Source: JAIVJZ01 sp036386515 (lineage in GTDB: Bacteria > Acidobacteriota > Blastocatellia > Pyrinomonadales > Pyrinomonadaceae). Taken from it: a stretch of 64,000 nucleotides of DNA. Numbering within the stretch: position 1 is the first letter of the stretch; the number at the start of each line of letters is the position of its first letter. Made by a program: the position numbers and the translations under genes. Under the pieces are notes generated by a model. It was not told the origin of the DNA, ran no database searches, and saw nothing but the letters and a program-made list of their open reading frames with translations. Location of the stretch: positions 1 through 64,000 of the forward strand of contig DASVVO010000094.1 in the NCBI GenBank assembly GCA_036386515.1, given 5' to 3'. Of the stretch, positions 24,557 through 33,396 are shown in pieces.

Positions 24557-27115
24557 ATGAACGAACAAGCCTTCGGGGTGTTGGAATACGACGCGCTGCG
24601 CGCGCTGGTGAGGCGCGGGGCGCAGACGCCGATGGGGCGCGCCCGCGTTGACCGGCTCGCGCCGCTCGACGCGGTGGCCGAGGTGCGGCGCGCGCTCGAA
24701 GCGGTGGCCGAGTGCGTCGAGTTGCGCAGGCGCGGCGGCGCGTGGTCGTTTTCGGAGTTGGCCGACCCGTCGGAATCGATCGCGCGGCTGCGCATCGAGG
24801 GCGCGACGCTCGAACCGTTGCCGCTGCTCGAACTGGCGCGCCTCTGCGACCAAGTCGGCGCCGCGCGCGCTTCGATTCAGGCCGAGCGCGCCGACGCGCC
24901 CGTGCTGTGGGAATTCGTCGCCGACCTCTCGCGCGAGTTGTATAGCCTCGCCGCGCGCGTGACGGCGAAAATCCTGCCGAGCGGCGAACTCGACGACCGC
25001 GCCAGCCCCGAACTCGCGCGCATCCGCCACGACATCAACCGCCTGCGCTCCTCCATCACGCGCTCCCTGGAAAGCCTCATGCGCCGCTCGGACGAGGCGA
25101 TTCAAGACCAACTCGTCACGGTGCGCAACGACCGCTTCGTCATTCCCGTGCGCGCCGATCATCGCGGGCGCGTCGGCGGCGTCGCGCACGGCTTCTCGTC
25201 TTCGGGAGCGACCGTCTTCGTCGAACCGTTGGAGACTATAGACGACAACAACGAACTGCAAAATCTGCGCGAGACCGAGGAGCGCGAGATCACGCGCATC
25301 CTCTCGATGCTCACAAACGACCTGCGCCGCGAACTGCCCGCCATCGAACGCGCCGCCGCCGCCATCGCCGAACTCGACTTCATCGGCGCGAAGGCGGCGA
25401 TGGCCGTGCGCTTCAACTGCGTGCAGCCCTTCGTCGGCGCGGACGCCGCGCTCGAACTCGACGCCGCGCGCCACCCTCTGCTCGAAGAGAACCTGCGCGC
25501 CGGCGGCAACGAGGTGGTGCCCGTCTCCTTTCGGCTCGACATGGAACGACCCGTGATGGTCATCTCCGGCGCGAACGCGGGCGGCAAAACCGTCGTCCTC
25601 AAGACGGCGGGCTTGCTCGCACTGATGGCTCTCTCCGGCCTCCACGTGCCGGCGCGGGCGGCGAGTTTTCCCTTCTACGCTTCGGTGCTCGCCGACATCG
25701 GCGACAGCCAATCGCTCGCCGCCAACCTCTCGACCTTTACCGCGCACGTCGCCAACATCAGCCGCATGCTCGAACTCTGCCGCCAGCCCGCGCTCGTCCT
25801 CCTCGACGAGGTGGGCACGGGCACAGACCCGGAAGAAGGCTCCGCGCTCGGCGTCGCCGTGGTGGATCATTTCCGCCGCGCGTGCGGCGCGCACGTCGTC
25901 GCCACGACGCACTACAGCGGCTTGAAGCAGTATGCGGCGAACGAGTCGGGCGTGCTGAACGCGAGCGTCGAGTTTGACGAGCGCACCTTGCAGCCGACCT
26001 ATCGCCTGCTCGTCGGCCTGGCCGGCTCGTCCTCCGGCATCGAGATCGCGGGGCGGTTCGGTTTCCCGCGCGGCATCGTCGAAGCCGCGTCGGCGCGCGT
26101 CCAAGAATCGTCGCGCGAGGCGACCGCCTACCTGCGTCGCATCAAACGCGAGTCGGAAGAGGCCGAAGCGTTGCGCCGCGCGCTCGAAGAGGAACGCGCC
26201 GCGGTCGCCGAAAAATACTCCACGCTCGACCGCGACGCCGAACGCCGCGAGCGCGAACGTCAAACAACTTTCGAGCGCGAATTGCGCGACCGCCTCGCCG
26301 ACTTTGAACAACGCTCGAAGGAACTCTTCTCCCGCATCGAGGATCGCGCCGAGCGCACCCGCGTCGAACGCGAGGCCGCGCGCCACGCCGCCGAACTGCG
26401 CCGCGAAGCGCAACGAACGGTAGCGGCGGCCACCACGAGCGCGCGTCCCGCCGCGAACCCCACGGGCACGGAAGCGGCGCGCGGTGGCGGCGCAGGAGGA
26501 GGAGGCGTAGGAGGCGGCGGCGTGCGCGTCGTTCGTCAGGCCGAGGCGGAGGCGAGCGCGCCGCGCGCCAAGTCCGGCGGCGAAGCCTTTCAACCGGCGA
26601 GCGTCGAGCGCGAGATCGTCAAAGGCGACACGGTGCGCCTGCGCACGCTCGGCAAGACCGGCATCGTCGATAGGATCGCGGGCGCGGACGCCGAAATCCG
26701 CATCGGCCACGTTCGCCTGCGCGAGAAGCTCACGAACCTCGAACTCATGGAACGCGCGCCGCAGGGCAAACCCGAAGCGGCGCGCGGCGGCTCGCAACTC
26801 GAACGCATGGCCGCCGCTTCCGCGACGCGCACCGCCGACGTGCGCCTCAACCGCTCGAAGGATGAACCGGCGTCGGCCGAACTCAACCTCATCGGGCGCA
26901 CCACCGACGAGGCCGTGGACGCCGCCGACAAGTTTCTCGACGAAGCCTTCCTGAACGGCCACGCGCGCGTCCGCATCATCCACGGCCACGGCACCGGCGC
27001 GCTGCGCCGCGCCATCGCCGATTTCCTGCGCTCGCACGCACACGTCGAATCCTTCGCCGCCGCCCCGCCCGATCAAGGCGGCGCGGGCGCGACCCTGGTC
27101 GAGTTGAAGCAATGA
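24557..27115 (+). CDS. mutS2: MutS2 family ATPase/endonuclease
   Basis: An 852-residue MutS2 protein without the mismatch-recognition domain of MutS. It has the core helical domain, Walker A GANAGGKT at about residue 338, Walker B LLDEVGTGTDPEEG, and the long coiled coil EEAEALRRALEEERAAV. A KOW-like region follows (KGDTVRLRTLGKTGIVDRI). The C-terminal Smr endonuclease domain has LNLIGRTTDEAVDAADKFLD and IIHGHGTGALRRAI. It suppresses recombination or acts in ribosome rescue in other bacteria. An Ala/Gly-rich insert near residues 630-660 is unusual. The start is ATG at 24557, or 24554 since two ATGs are adjacent; neither has a clear Shine-Dalgarno sequence. Confidence 0.93.
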   Translation: MNEQAFGVLEYDALRALVRRGAQTPMGRARVDRLAPLDAVAEVRRALEAVAECVELRRRGGAWSFSELADPSESIARLRIEGATLEPLPLLELARLCDQVGAARASIQAERADAPVLWEFVADLSRELYSLAARVTAKILPSGELDDRASPELARIRHDINRLRSSITRSLESLMRRSDEAIQDQLVTVRNDRFVIPVRADHRGRVGGVAHGFSSSGATVFVEPLETIDDNNELQNLRETEEREITRILSMLTNDLRRELPAIERAAAAIAELDFIGAKAAMAVRFNCVQPFVGADAALELDAARHPLLEENLRAGGNEVVPVSFRLDMERPVMVISGANAGGKTVVLKTAGLLALMALSGLHVPARAASFPFYASVLADIGDSQSLAANLSTFTAHVANISRMLELCRQPALVLLDEVGTGTDPEEGSALGVAVVDHFRRACGAHVVATTHYSGLKQYAANESGVLNASVEFDERTLQPTYRLLVGLAGSSSGIEIAGRFGFPRGIVEAASARVQESSREATAYLRRIKRESEEAEALRRALEEERAAVAEKYSTLDRDAERRERERQTTFERELRDRLADFEQRSKELFSRIEDRAERTRVEREAARHAAELRREAQRTVAAATTSARPAANPTGTEAARGGGAGGGGVGGGGVRVVRQAEAEASAPRAKSGGEAFQPASVEREIVKGDTVRLRTLGKTGIVDRIAGADAEIRIGHVRLREKLTNLELMERAPQGKPEAARGGSQLERMAAASATRTADVRLNRSKDEPASAELNLIGRTTDEAVDAADKFLDEAFLNGHARVRIIHGHGTGALRRAIADFLRSHAHVESFAAAPPDQGGAGATLVELKQ

Positions 27116-27130
27116 ACTCGTAAGGTCACC

Positions 27131-27217
27131 ATGCGCTTCCCGCAAACGTTCATTGACGATTTGAGACGACAGGCGGACATCGTGCGCGTCGTGCGGGACT
27201 GCGTTAGAATTGGTTGA
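27131..27217 (+). pseudogene. Truncated duplicate of the dnaG 5' end
   Basis: ATG at 27131 opens 28 codons (MRFPQTFIDDLRRQADIVRV and so on) and ends at TGA 27215. The first 74 bp repeat the start of the real dnaG at 27581 with five differences, all transitions. Two differences change residues that DnaG proteins conserve (Gln to Arg, Tyr to Cys), so this copy is decaying. Similarity stops after 27204. Confidence 0.8.
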
Positions 27218-27230
27218 CGGGAGGCAGTTT

Positions 27231-27518
27231 ATGACACGACAGCAATTCATCGAGGAGATCAAACAGCTATCCGTCGCGGAGCGCATCGCATTGATCGAGG
27301 CAATTACGCGCACCTTGCGCGAAGATTTAGCCGCGCGCGAAGATGCTGCTTCCGCCGCGCCGACGGAGTCTCGGCACACTGAAGCTCAAGAGGCCAAACC
27401 TGACGAGTTCTCGCTCTCGCAACGCCTGCGAGGCATTCTCAAGTTTGACGGCCAACCACCGACGGATGAAGAACTCAAAGTGGACTACACACACTACCTG
27501 ACGGAGAAATATTCATAA
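27231..27518 (+). CDS. Putative antitoxin of a PIN-type toxin-antitoxin module
   Basis: A 95-residue protein. ATG at 27231 follows GGGAGG at seven bases. The N-terminus MTRQQFIEEIKQLSVAERIA with LIEAITRTLREDL is a helical, probably dimerising segment. The middle is Ala/Glu-rich and disordered. The C-terminus (LRGILKFDG, TDEELKVDY, HYLTEKYS) resembles the tails of small cyanobacterial and acidobacterial antitoxins that precede PIN-domain toxins. The toxin gene is reduced to the remnant that follows. Assignment is from recall of the family and is moderate. The gene sits between two copies of the dnaG start. Confidence 0.55.
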   Translation: MTRQQFIEEIKQLSVAERIALIEAITRTLREDLAAREDAASAAPTESRHTEAQEAKPDEFSLSQRLRGILKFDGQPPTDEELKVDYTHYLTEKYS

Positions 27519-27519
27519 C

Positions 27520-27576
27520 GAGTTGCCAGTGCTCTCCCCCGCGGATTTTCTTACTCAAGTGAAAGCACCGACTTAA
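27520..27576 (+). pseudogene. C-terminal remnant of a PIN-domain toxin
   Basis: Directly after the antitoxin stop, the frame from 27520 reads ELPVLSPADFLTQVKAPT and ends in TAA at 27574. A V-L-S/T-P-x-D/E-F-L segment near the C-terminus is typical of PIN-family toxins. No start or catalytic acidic residues remain. An internal deletion has probably removed the toxin body. This is inference from a short match. Confidence 0.45.
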
Positions 27577-27654
27577 CACCGTGCGCTTCCCGCAAACATT
27601 CATTGACGATTTGAGACGGCAGGCGGACATCGTGCGCGTCGTGCAGGACTACGT
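27577..27654 (+). repeat. Second copy of a 78-bp direct repeat (first copy 27127-27204)
   Basis: CACC plus the first 74 bp of dnaG match 27127-27204 at 73 of 78 positions, exactly 450 bp apart. The toxin-antitoxin remnant lies between the two copies. This second copy leads into the intact gene. Confidence 0.85.
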
Positions 27655-29410
27655 GTCTCTCAAGAAGAAGGGCGCGAACTGGATGGCGTGCTGCCCGTTT
27701 CATCAGGAGAAGACGCCCTCGTTTTCCGTCAACCCGTCGAAGGACATCTTTTATTGTTTCGGCTGTCAGAAGGGCGGGAGCGTCTTCAATTTCGTGATGG
27801 AGATGGAGCGCGTCTCTTTCCCCGAAGCGATCAAGATCGTGGCGGAGAAGGTGAACATGCCGCTGCCGGAGATGCAGGAGGACAAGCGGTTCGAGGCGCG
27901 CCGCAAGGAATCCGACGAGGTGGTGGAACTCAACTCGTGGGCGCTCGAATGGTGGGAGGGACAGTTAAGCGAAGGCGGCGCGGAGGCGAAGGCGGCGCGC
28001 GACTACATCGAAGGGCGCGGCATCACCGACGAGACGCGCCAAACGTTTCGGCTCGGCTACGCGCCCGACAGTTGGGACGGCCTCGGCGCGTATCTCAAAC
28101 GCAAGGGCGCAAGCGTCGGGCAGATCGAGCGGAGCGGTCTGGTCGTTAAAAAAGACGCGGGCGGTTTTTATGATCGCTTTCGCGGCCGTGTGATCTTTCC
28201 GGTGCTGGATGCGCAGGGGCGGGCGGTCGCCTTCGGCGGGCGCGTGATGCAGACGGGCGAGCCGAAATATCTCAACTCGCCGGAGACGGCGGCCTACACG
28301 AAGGGGCGTCATCTCTACGGCCTGCACCAGACGCGCGACGAGATCAGGCGCAGGAAATTTGCGATTCTGGTCGAGGGTTATCTCGATACGATCATCCCTT
28401 ACCAGTTCGGCGTGCGGAACGCGGTGGCGAGTCTCGGCACGGCTCTGACGCCGGAACAGGCGAAGCTTCTGGGGCGGTTTGCGCGTCGCGTCGTGGTCAA
28501 TTATGATGGTGACAGGGCTGGCGTCGCGGCTGCCAAGCGCGCAATCGAAACTCTCCTCGCGGAAGACTTTGACATCAAGGTGCTGGTGCTGCCGGAGGGC
28601 ACAGACCCGGACGAGTTCATCAAGGCGTCGGGCGTCGAAGCCTACAACGAGCGGCGCGGGGCGGCGCTCCCACACATACAATTCGTGCTCGATCAAGCGA
28701 TGCGGGATCGCAACCTTCGTCGTCCGGCCGACAAGGCCGAGGCGGTCGAAGAGGTGCTTCCGTTCGTTCGCGCCGTGCGCAACGGAATTCAGAAGCGCGA
28801 ATATTTCGACATGACGATGGACGCGCTGCGCGTCGAAGAACCGGCTCTCCGGCGCGAACTCTGGCAGACCGTGACGAGAGCGCAGACCATGACCAACGCG
28901 GACGCCTCCGCCGCCTTGCAGGACAAAGTGGTGCGCGCCGAGAGCGCGCCGCTCACCGTGGCCGAACAACGCCTGCTCGAACTGCTCATGCACGACGCGG
29001 AACTGCGGCGCATACTCCTGCCGCGCATCGAGCCGGACGACTACGAGGATTTGCCGACCGCCGGCATTTTCCGCGCGCTCACCGAGATCGAAGCGGCGGG
29101 CGCGGAAGTCAGTTTCGACACGCTCGGCGGGCGCACCGAAGGCGACGCCGTGGCCTCAGACCTCGTGCCGCTCCTGTTGATGAGCGAACCCGTGGAGCGC
29201 GGCGAGGGCGAGGCGGCCGACGACGTGGTGGCGGAAGCCGAAAGTTGCCTGCTCACGCTCAGGCTGATGCGCGTCGAGCGGCGGCTGAAAGATTTGGCGA
29301 TCGAGATCACCATCGCCGAACGCGCGGGCGACAACGAGCGGCGCGATGCGCTCGTGATGGAAAACTTGCATTGGACGAGGCGTCGGAGCGCGTTGCTTCC
29401 TCGCAACTAA
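27581..29410 (+). CDS. dnaG: DNA primase
   Basis: A 609-residue primase that makes RNA primers at the replication fork. A CHC2 zinc domain spans residues about 38-64 (CPFHQEKTPSF and FYCFGCQKGG). The catalytic core has RFRGRVIFPV and GEPKYLNSPET. The Toprim acidic motif is in EGYLDT at about residue 263, followed by YDGDRAG. The C-terminal helicase-binding region (about 440-609) is helical. It now starts with GTG and has no good Shine-Dalgarno sequence, probably because of the cassette inserted upstream. The order dnaG-rpoD matches the classical macromolecular synthesis operon without rpsU. Confidence 0.95.
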   Translation: MRFPQTFIDDLRRQADIVRVVQDYVSLKKKGANWMACCPFHQEKTPSFSVNPSKDIFYCFGCQKGGSVFNFVMEMERVSFPEAIKIVAEKVNMPLPEMQEDKRFEARRKESDEVVELNSWALEWWEGQLSEGGAEAKAARDYIEGRGITDETRQTFRLGYAPDSWDGLGAYLKRKGASVGQIERSGLVVKKDAGGFYDRFRGRVIFPVLDAQGRAVAFGGRVMQTGEPKYLNSPETAAYTKGRHLYGLHQTRDEIRRRKFAILVEGYLDTIIPYQFGVRNAVASLGTALTPEQAKLLGRFARRVVVNYDGDRAGVAAAKRAIETLLAEDFDIKVLVLPEGTDPDEFIKASGVEAYNERRGAALPHIQFVLDQAMRDRNLRRPADKAEAVEEVLPFVRAVRNGIQKREYFDMTMDALRVEEPALRRELWQTVTRAQTMTNADASAALQDKVVRAESAPLTVAEQRLLELLMHDAELRRILLPRIEPDDYEDLPTAGIFRALTEIEAAGAEVSFDTLGGRTEGDAVASDLVPLLLMSEPVERGEGEAADDVVAEAESCLLTLRLMRVERRLKDLAIEITIAERAGDNERRDALVMENLHWTRRRSALLPRN

Positions 29411-29462
29411 AGCGGCGCGGGGGTTGTTTTCGATGTTAAATTTTTGAGCGGTTCCAAGTCAT

Positions 29463-29494
29463 CGCCCGCGCGCTCTATTTCGGGAGCGCGGGCG
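29463..29494 (+). other. GC-rich hairpin before rpoD
   Basis: CGCCCGCGC (29463-29471) pairs with the complementary block at 29484-29494 in the 113-bp dnaG-rpoD gap. There is no T tract after it, so it is more likely an mRNA-processing or stability hairpin than a terminator. Confidence 0.4.
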
Positions 29495-29523
29495 GTGGCG
29501 GTGGTGGCGGCGGCTCGGAAATT

Positions 29524-31290
29524 GTGAGTCCGAAATCCAAAGCTATGGTAGGCATGGAAGAGAAAGATCAAGACGACGTGGTGCAACGTCTGTTGGAGTT
29601 GGGCGGCGACAAGAAGTACCTGACGTTCGACGACCTCAACCGCGAGTTGCCCGACAGCGTCGTCTCGCCCGACGACATCGAGGACGTGCTGCAAAAGTTG
29701 GACGGCGCGAACATCATCGTCGCCGATTCCGACGAACGCCTCATCGAACAAGCCGCCCAGTCCATCGTCGCCCCCGTGCCCGAAGACGAAGAAGACGCGG
29801 ACGAAGACGAAGCGAATCTCGACTTGTCGGCGGGCATGCTCGACAAATCGAACGACCCCGTGCGCCTCTACCTGCGCGAGATGGGCGTCGTCCCGCTCCT
29901 CACGCGCGAGGGCGAAGTCGCCATCGCCAAGCGCATCGAGCGCGGCCAGCGCAAAACCCGTAAAGCCATCTCGCGCTCACCCATCGCCGTCTGCGAACTC
30001 CTGCGCATCGGCGACGACCTCGTGGCCGATAAGATCAGCATCCGCGATGTCGTGACCTTCTCCGAGCAGGCCGAACTAACGGGCATCGAAGACAAGGCCG
30101 AAGAGTATCACCAGTGGACGATCGAAGGCATCGGCAACATCCGCAAACACTTCAAAGCGGGACTCAAGGAGTGGGAACGGCTGCGCGGCGAGCAGAAACT
30201 GGCGCGCGACAAGTCGGCCAAGAAACTGCTGCGCCTGCGTCGCAACGTAGCGCGCTCGCGGCTTGAGATCGCGCACGAGATCGGGCAGTTGAACCTGACC
30301 GAGCGCGCCCGCCAGCGCATGATCGGCGCGATTCGCGCCGTCGCCAAAGAGGTGCGCAACGCCGAACGCGACATAGACAAGTATACCGAGCGGCTCGGCA
30401 AGCGACGCATCAAGCCGGAAGAGGAACGCGATTACAAGCGGCACATCGCGGCGGCCAGGCGCAAACTTCAGCAGGTTGAAACTGACACGCTGATCTCGAC
30501 GGTCGAGATCAGGCGTTCGCTCCAGGCGATCGTCGTGGGCGAACACGAGACGGGACAGGCCAAGCGCGAACTGATCGAGGCGAACTTGCGTCTCGTCGTC
30601 TCGATTGCGAAGAAGTACACGAACCGCGGCCTCCAGTTCCTCGACCTCATTCAAGAGGGCAACATCGGCTTGATGAAGGCCGTGGACAAATTCGAGTGGC
30701 GGCGCGGCTACAAGTTTTCGACTTACGCGACGTGGTGGATTCGCCAGGCCATCACGCGCGCCATCGCCGACCAGGCGCGCACCATCCGCATCCCCGTCCA
30801 CATGATCGAGACGATCAATAAGCTGATTCGCACCTCGCGCGCGCTCGTGCAGGAACTCGGGCGCGAGCCGACGAGCGAAGAGATCGCGCGCAAGATGGAA
30901 ATCCCCGTCTCGAAGGTGCGGAAGGTGCTGAAGATCGCGCAGGAGCCGATCTCTCTGGAGACGCCCATCGGCGAAGAGGAAGATTCGCACCTCGGCGACT
31001 TCATCGAAGACCGTTCGATTTTGAACCCGGCCGACGCCGTCGTGGCGGCGAACCTCCGCATGATCACGGATGAGGTGCTGGCGACGCTCACGCCGCGCGA
31101 AGAAAAGGTCATCAAGATGCGCTTCGGGCTGGGCACGACCGGGTCGGAACACACGCTCGAAGAGGTCGGCCAGCACTTCGCCGTCACGCGCGAGCGCATC
31201 CGGCAGATCGAGGCGAAAGCTCTGCGCAAGTTGCGTCATCCCTCGCGTTCGCGCAAACTGAAGGCGTTTCTCGAAGGAACGAATCAGTAA
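29524..31290 (+). CDS. rpoD: Primary sigma factor RpoD (sigma-70)
   Basis: A housekeeping sigma factor of about 588 residues. Region 1.1 is recognisable (KYLTFDDLNRELPDSVVSPD), then an acidic stretch, then region 1.2 (DPVRLYLREMGVVPLL). A non-conserved helical insert follows. Region 2 has NLRLVVSIAKKYTNRGLQFL and FSTYATWWIRQAITRAI; region 3 has IRIPVHMIETINKL; region 4 has the -35-binding helix TLEEVGQHFAVTRERIRQIE. The first codon is uncertain: GTG 29524, ATG 29545 and ATG 29554 are in frame, and none has a clear Shine-Dalgarno sequence. Confidence 0.95.
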   Translation: MSPKSKAMVGMEEKDQDDVVQRLLELGGDKKYLTFDDLNRELPDSVVSPDDIEDVLQKLDGANIIVADSDERLIEQAAQSIVAPVPEDEEDADEDEANLDLSAGMLDKSNDPVRLYLREMGVVPLLTREGEVAIAKRIERGQRKTRKAISRSPIAVCELLRIGDDLVADKISIRDVVTFSEQAELTGIEDKAEEYHQWTIEGIGNIRKHFKAGLKEWERLRGEQKLARDKSAKKLLRLRRNVARSRLEIAHEIGQLNLTERARQRMIGAIRAVAKEVRNAERDIDKYTERLGKRRIKPEEERDYKRHIAAARRKLQQVETDTLISTVEIRRSLQAIVVGEHETGQAKRELIEANLRLVVSIAKKYTNRGLQFLDLIQEGNIGLMKAVDKFEWRRGYKFSTYATWWIRQAITRAIADQARTIRIPVHMIETINKLIRTSRALVQELGREPTSEEIARKMEIPVSKVRKVLKIAQEPISLETPIGEEEDSHLGDFIEDRSILNPADAVVAANLRMITDEVLATLTPREEKVIKMRFGLGTTGSEHTLEEVGQHFAVTRERIRQIEAKALRKLRHPSRSRKLKAFLEGTNQ

Positions 31291-31292
31291 TC

Positions 31293-31416
31293 CGTCAGTT
31301 GTCAGTGGTCAGTTGTCCGTTGTTTGTCTATGGTAAGAAGCCTCTTAAGACCCGGATTCTGCATCAAACACACTTAAACAACTGACCACTGACCACGGAC
31401 AACTGACCGCTGACAG
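31293..31416. repeat. Heptanucleotide inverted repeat, CAGTTGT type
   Basis: Left arm 31293-31327 (CAGTTGTCAGTGGTCAGTTG and so on) and right arm 31377-31416 are complementary around a 50-bp spacer. It fills the rpoD to radical SAM gap. The same family occurs at 40368 and 42796, and closely similar heptamers are known from heterocystous cyanobacteria. Confidence 0.75.
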
Positions 31417-31423
31417 CTTTTTA

Positions 31424-33304
31424 ATGAAGAAAATCGTCGAAAGTTACAGGAGAAAGCTCTCCACGGAAGAGGGCTACATCATCAAGCGCGGAGCCGGTTT
31501 GCGCGTCGCGCTGTGTTACCCGAACGTGTACGCGGTCGGGATGGCGAACCTGGGCTTTCACGCCGTCTACGAAATTTTCAACCAGATTCCCGAAGTCTCC
31601 TGCGAACGCGTCTTTCTGCCCGACGAGACGGAGTTGCGCGAGTATGAGAGGACGAACACGCCGCTCCTCTCCCTGGAGACGCAGACGCCCGTCGGCGACT
31701 TCGACGTGCTGGCCTTCTCGATCTCCTTCGAGACCGATTACCTGAACATGGCGCGGCTGCTCAAACTCGGCGGCGTGCCGCTGCGCTCCCACGAGCGCAC
31801 GCACCACGACCCGCTCATCGTGATGGGCGGCGCGGCGTCGTTTTTGAATCCCGAACCCATCGCGGATTTCACGGATGTCGTCGGCGTCGGCGAGGGCGAG
31901 GTGCTCGTGCCGCAGTTGGTTGACGCGATCCTGGCGAACGAAGGCGCAAAGGAAGATTTGCTGCTCGCGCTCGCACGCCGCGGCCGCGGCTTCTACGTGC
32001 CATCGCTCTACGACGTGCGCTACGACGCGGCAGGCGCCATCGAATCTTACACGCCGAAGCAGCCGGGCGTGCCCATGCGCGTCGGGCGCGCGGTGGCGGC
32101 CGAGAATCCGAAGGAAGGAACTCTCAGGCGCGCGATGCGGCGCGGCGACGTGGAGATCGCGGAGAGCTTGCGCCGGCAGAACGTCTTTGCGCCTTCGACC
32201 GTGGTGTGGGCGCCGGAAGCGGAGATGGGCGAGCGTTTCCTGATCGAGATTTCGCGCGGCTGCTCGCAAGGCTGCCGCTTCTGCTGGGCGGGCTTCAACT
32301 ACTGGCCGCCGCGCGTCGTGCCCGCGCGCGACGTGCTGGCGAAGGCTGCCGAGTGGCGCGGCCGGACGGACAAGATCGGTCTGGTCTCCACGGCCGTCTG
32401 CGACCACCCGGAGATTAGCGAAATCCTGCAGGGACTCCGCGAGATGAATTACCGCATCTCCGTCTCCAGCCTCCGCCTCGATCAGATCGAGGACGAACTG
32501 CTGGACGCGCTCGTCGAATCGCGCGACCAGCAGATCGCGGTCGCGCCGGAGACGGGTTCGGATCGCCTGCGTAAAGTTATCAACAAGAATTTGACGAACG
32601 ACGAAATCGTCGAAATCTGCGGCGCGGTTTTCGACCGCGGCATGTTGACCATCAAACTCTACCTGATGGTCGGCCTGCCGACGGAAACCGATGAAGACTT
32701 GGTTGAGATGGTCACGCTCGTCGAACGTATCAAGGACAGGATGCTCGAAGCGGGCAAGCGGTTCGGGCGCGTGGGTAAAATCATCCCCGCCCTGAACGGG
32801 TTTGTGCCGAAGCCGAATACGCCGTTCCAGTGGGAGCCGATTTGCGAGGAGCGCGAACTCAAGCGGCGGCTGAAATGGGTCTCGAAGCAACTGGCGCGGA
32901 TTCCGAACGTCGAGGTGCGCGCGATGTCGGCGCGCATCGCGCACGAGCAGGCGTTGTTCTCATCGGGCGACCGCTCCGTCAGCCGCGTCATCGAAACGAT
33001 GGCGCGAAACGGCGGCGACCTGGGCGCGGCCTTACGCGAGACGCAATTCGACCCCGCCTTCCACACCAGCCGCGCCCGCCCTTACGAAGAATTCCTGCCG
33101 TGGGAGATCGTTGACGCCGGACTCGGACGCGAGTTCATGCAGCGCGAACACGAACGCGCGCAGATCGCGAAATCAACCGCGCCCTGTCCCTCCGTTTCCA
33201 CCTGCGAGCGTTGCGGTGTCTGCCCGACCACGTGGCTCGCCAGTGCGCCCACGGCTTACGTCCAACTGCAAAGCTCGCTCGGCGCAAAAGTCGCTGCGGC
33301 GTAA
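31424..33304 (+). CDS. B12-binding-domain radical SAM protein, TIGR03960-like
   Basis: A 626-residue radical SAM enzyme. An N-terminal cobalamin-binding-like region (VALCYPNVYAVGMANLGFHA and LIVMGGAASFLNPEPIADF) precedes the 4Fe-4S cluster motif CSQGCRFCWAG near residue 283. The SAM-binding and barrel segments follow (VAPETGSDRLRKVINKNLT, then IKLYLMVGLPTETDED). The C-terminus carries a second Cys cluster, CPSVSTCERCGVC, which might bind another cluster. The family partner with a DUF2344 domain is not adjacent here. The substrate is unproven; tRNA or rRNA modification has been considered for relatives. The start is ATG at 31424. Confidence 0.85.
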   Translation: MKKIVESYRRKLSTEEGYIIKRGAGLRVALCYPNVYAVGMANLGFHAVYEIFNQIPEVSCERVFLPDETELREYERTNTPLLSLETQTPVGDFDVLAFSISFETDYLNMARLLKLGGVPLRSHERTHHDPLIVMGGAASFLNPEPIADFTDVVGVGEGEVLVPQLVDAILANEGAKEDLLLALARRGRGFYVPSLYDVRYDAAGAIESYTPKQPGVPMRVGRAVAAENPKEGTLRRAMRRGDVEIAESLRRQNVFAPSTVVWAPEAEMGERFLIEISRGCSQGCRFCWAGFNYWPPRVVPARDVLAKAAEWRGRTDKIGLVSTAVCDHPEISEILQGLREMNYRISVSSLRLDQIEDELLDALVESRDQQIAVAPETGSDRLRKVINKNLTNDEIVEICGAVFDRGMLTIKLYLMVGLPTETDEDLVEMVTLVERIKDRMLEAGKRFGRVGKIIPALNGFVPKPNTPFQWEPICEERELKRRLKWVSKQLARIPNVEVRAMSARIAHEQALFSSGDRSVSRVIETMARNGGDLGAALRETQFDPAFHTSRARPYEEFLPWEIVDAGLGREFMQREHERAQIAKSTAPCPSVSTCERCGVCPTTWLASAPTAYVQLQSSLGAKVAAA

Positions 33305-33321
33305 ACGAGAGTCGAAAATAT

Positions 33322-33378
33322 AAAGGCGAAGGGCGAAAGTCAGGCGGCTCACCCGCTTCACTTTCGCCCTTCGCCTTT
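33322..33378. repeat. Perfect 19-bp inverted repeat, GGCGAAA type
   Basis: 33322-33340 is exactly complementary to 33360-33378 around a 19-bp loop. The arms are built from AGGGCGA/AAGGCGA units. It lies between convergent genes and would act as a bidirectional hairpin. Confidence 0.75.
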
Positions 33379-33396
33379 CCGCTTTACGACTTCGCC

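Noticed and set aside
24530..27379. A 949-codon open frame on the minus strand opposite mutS2
   Set aside because: Same reason: it is antisense to a clear MutS2 and has low-complexity composition.
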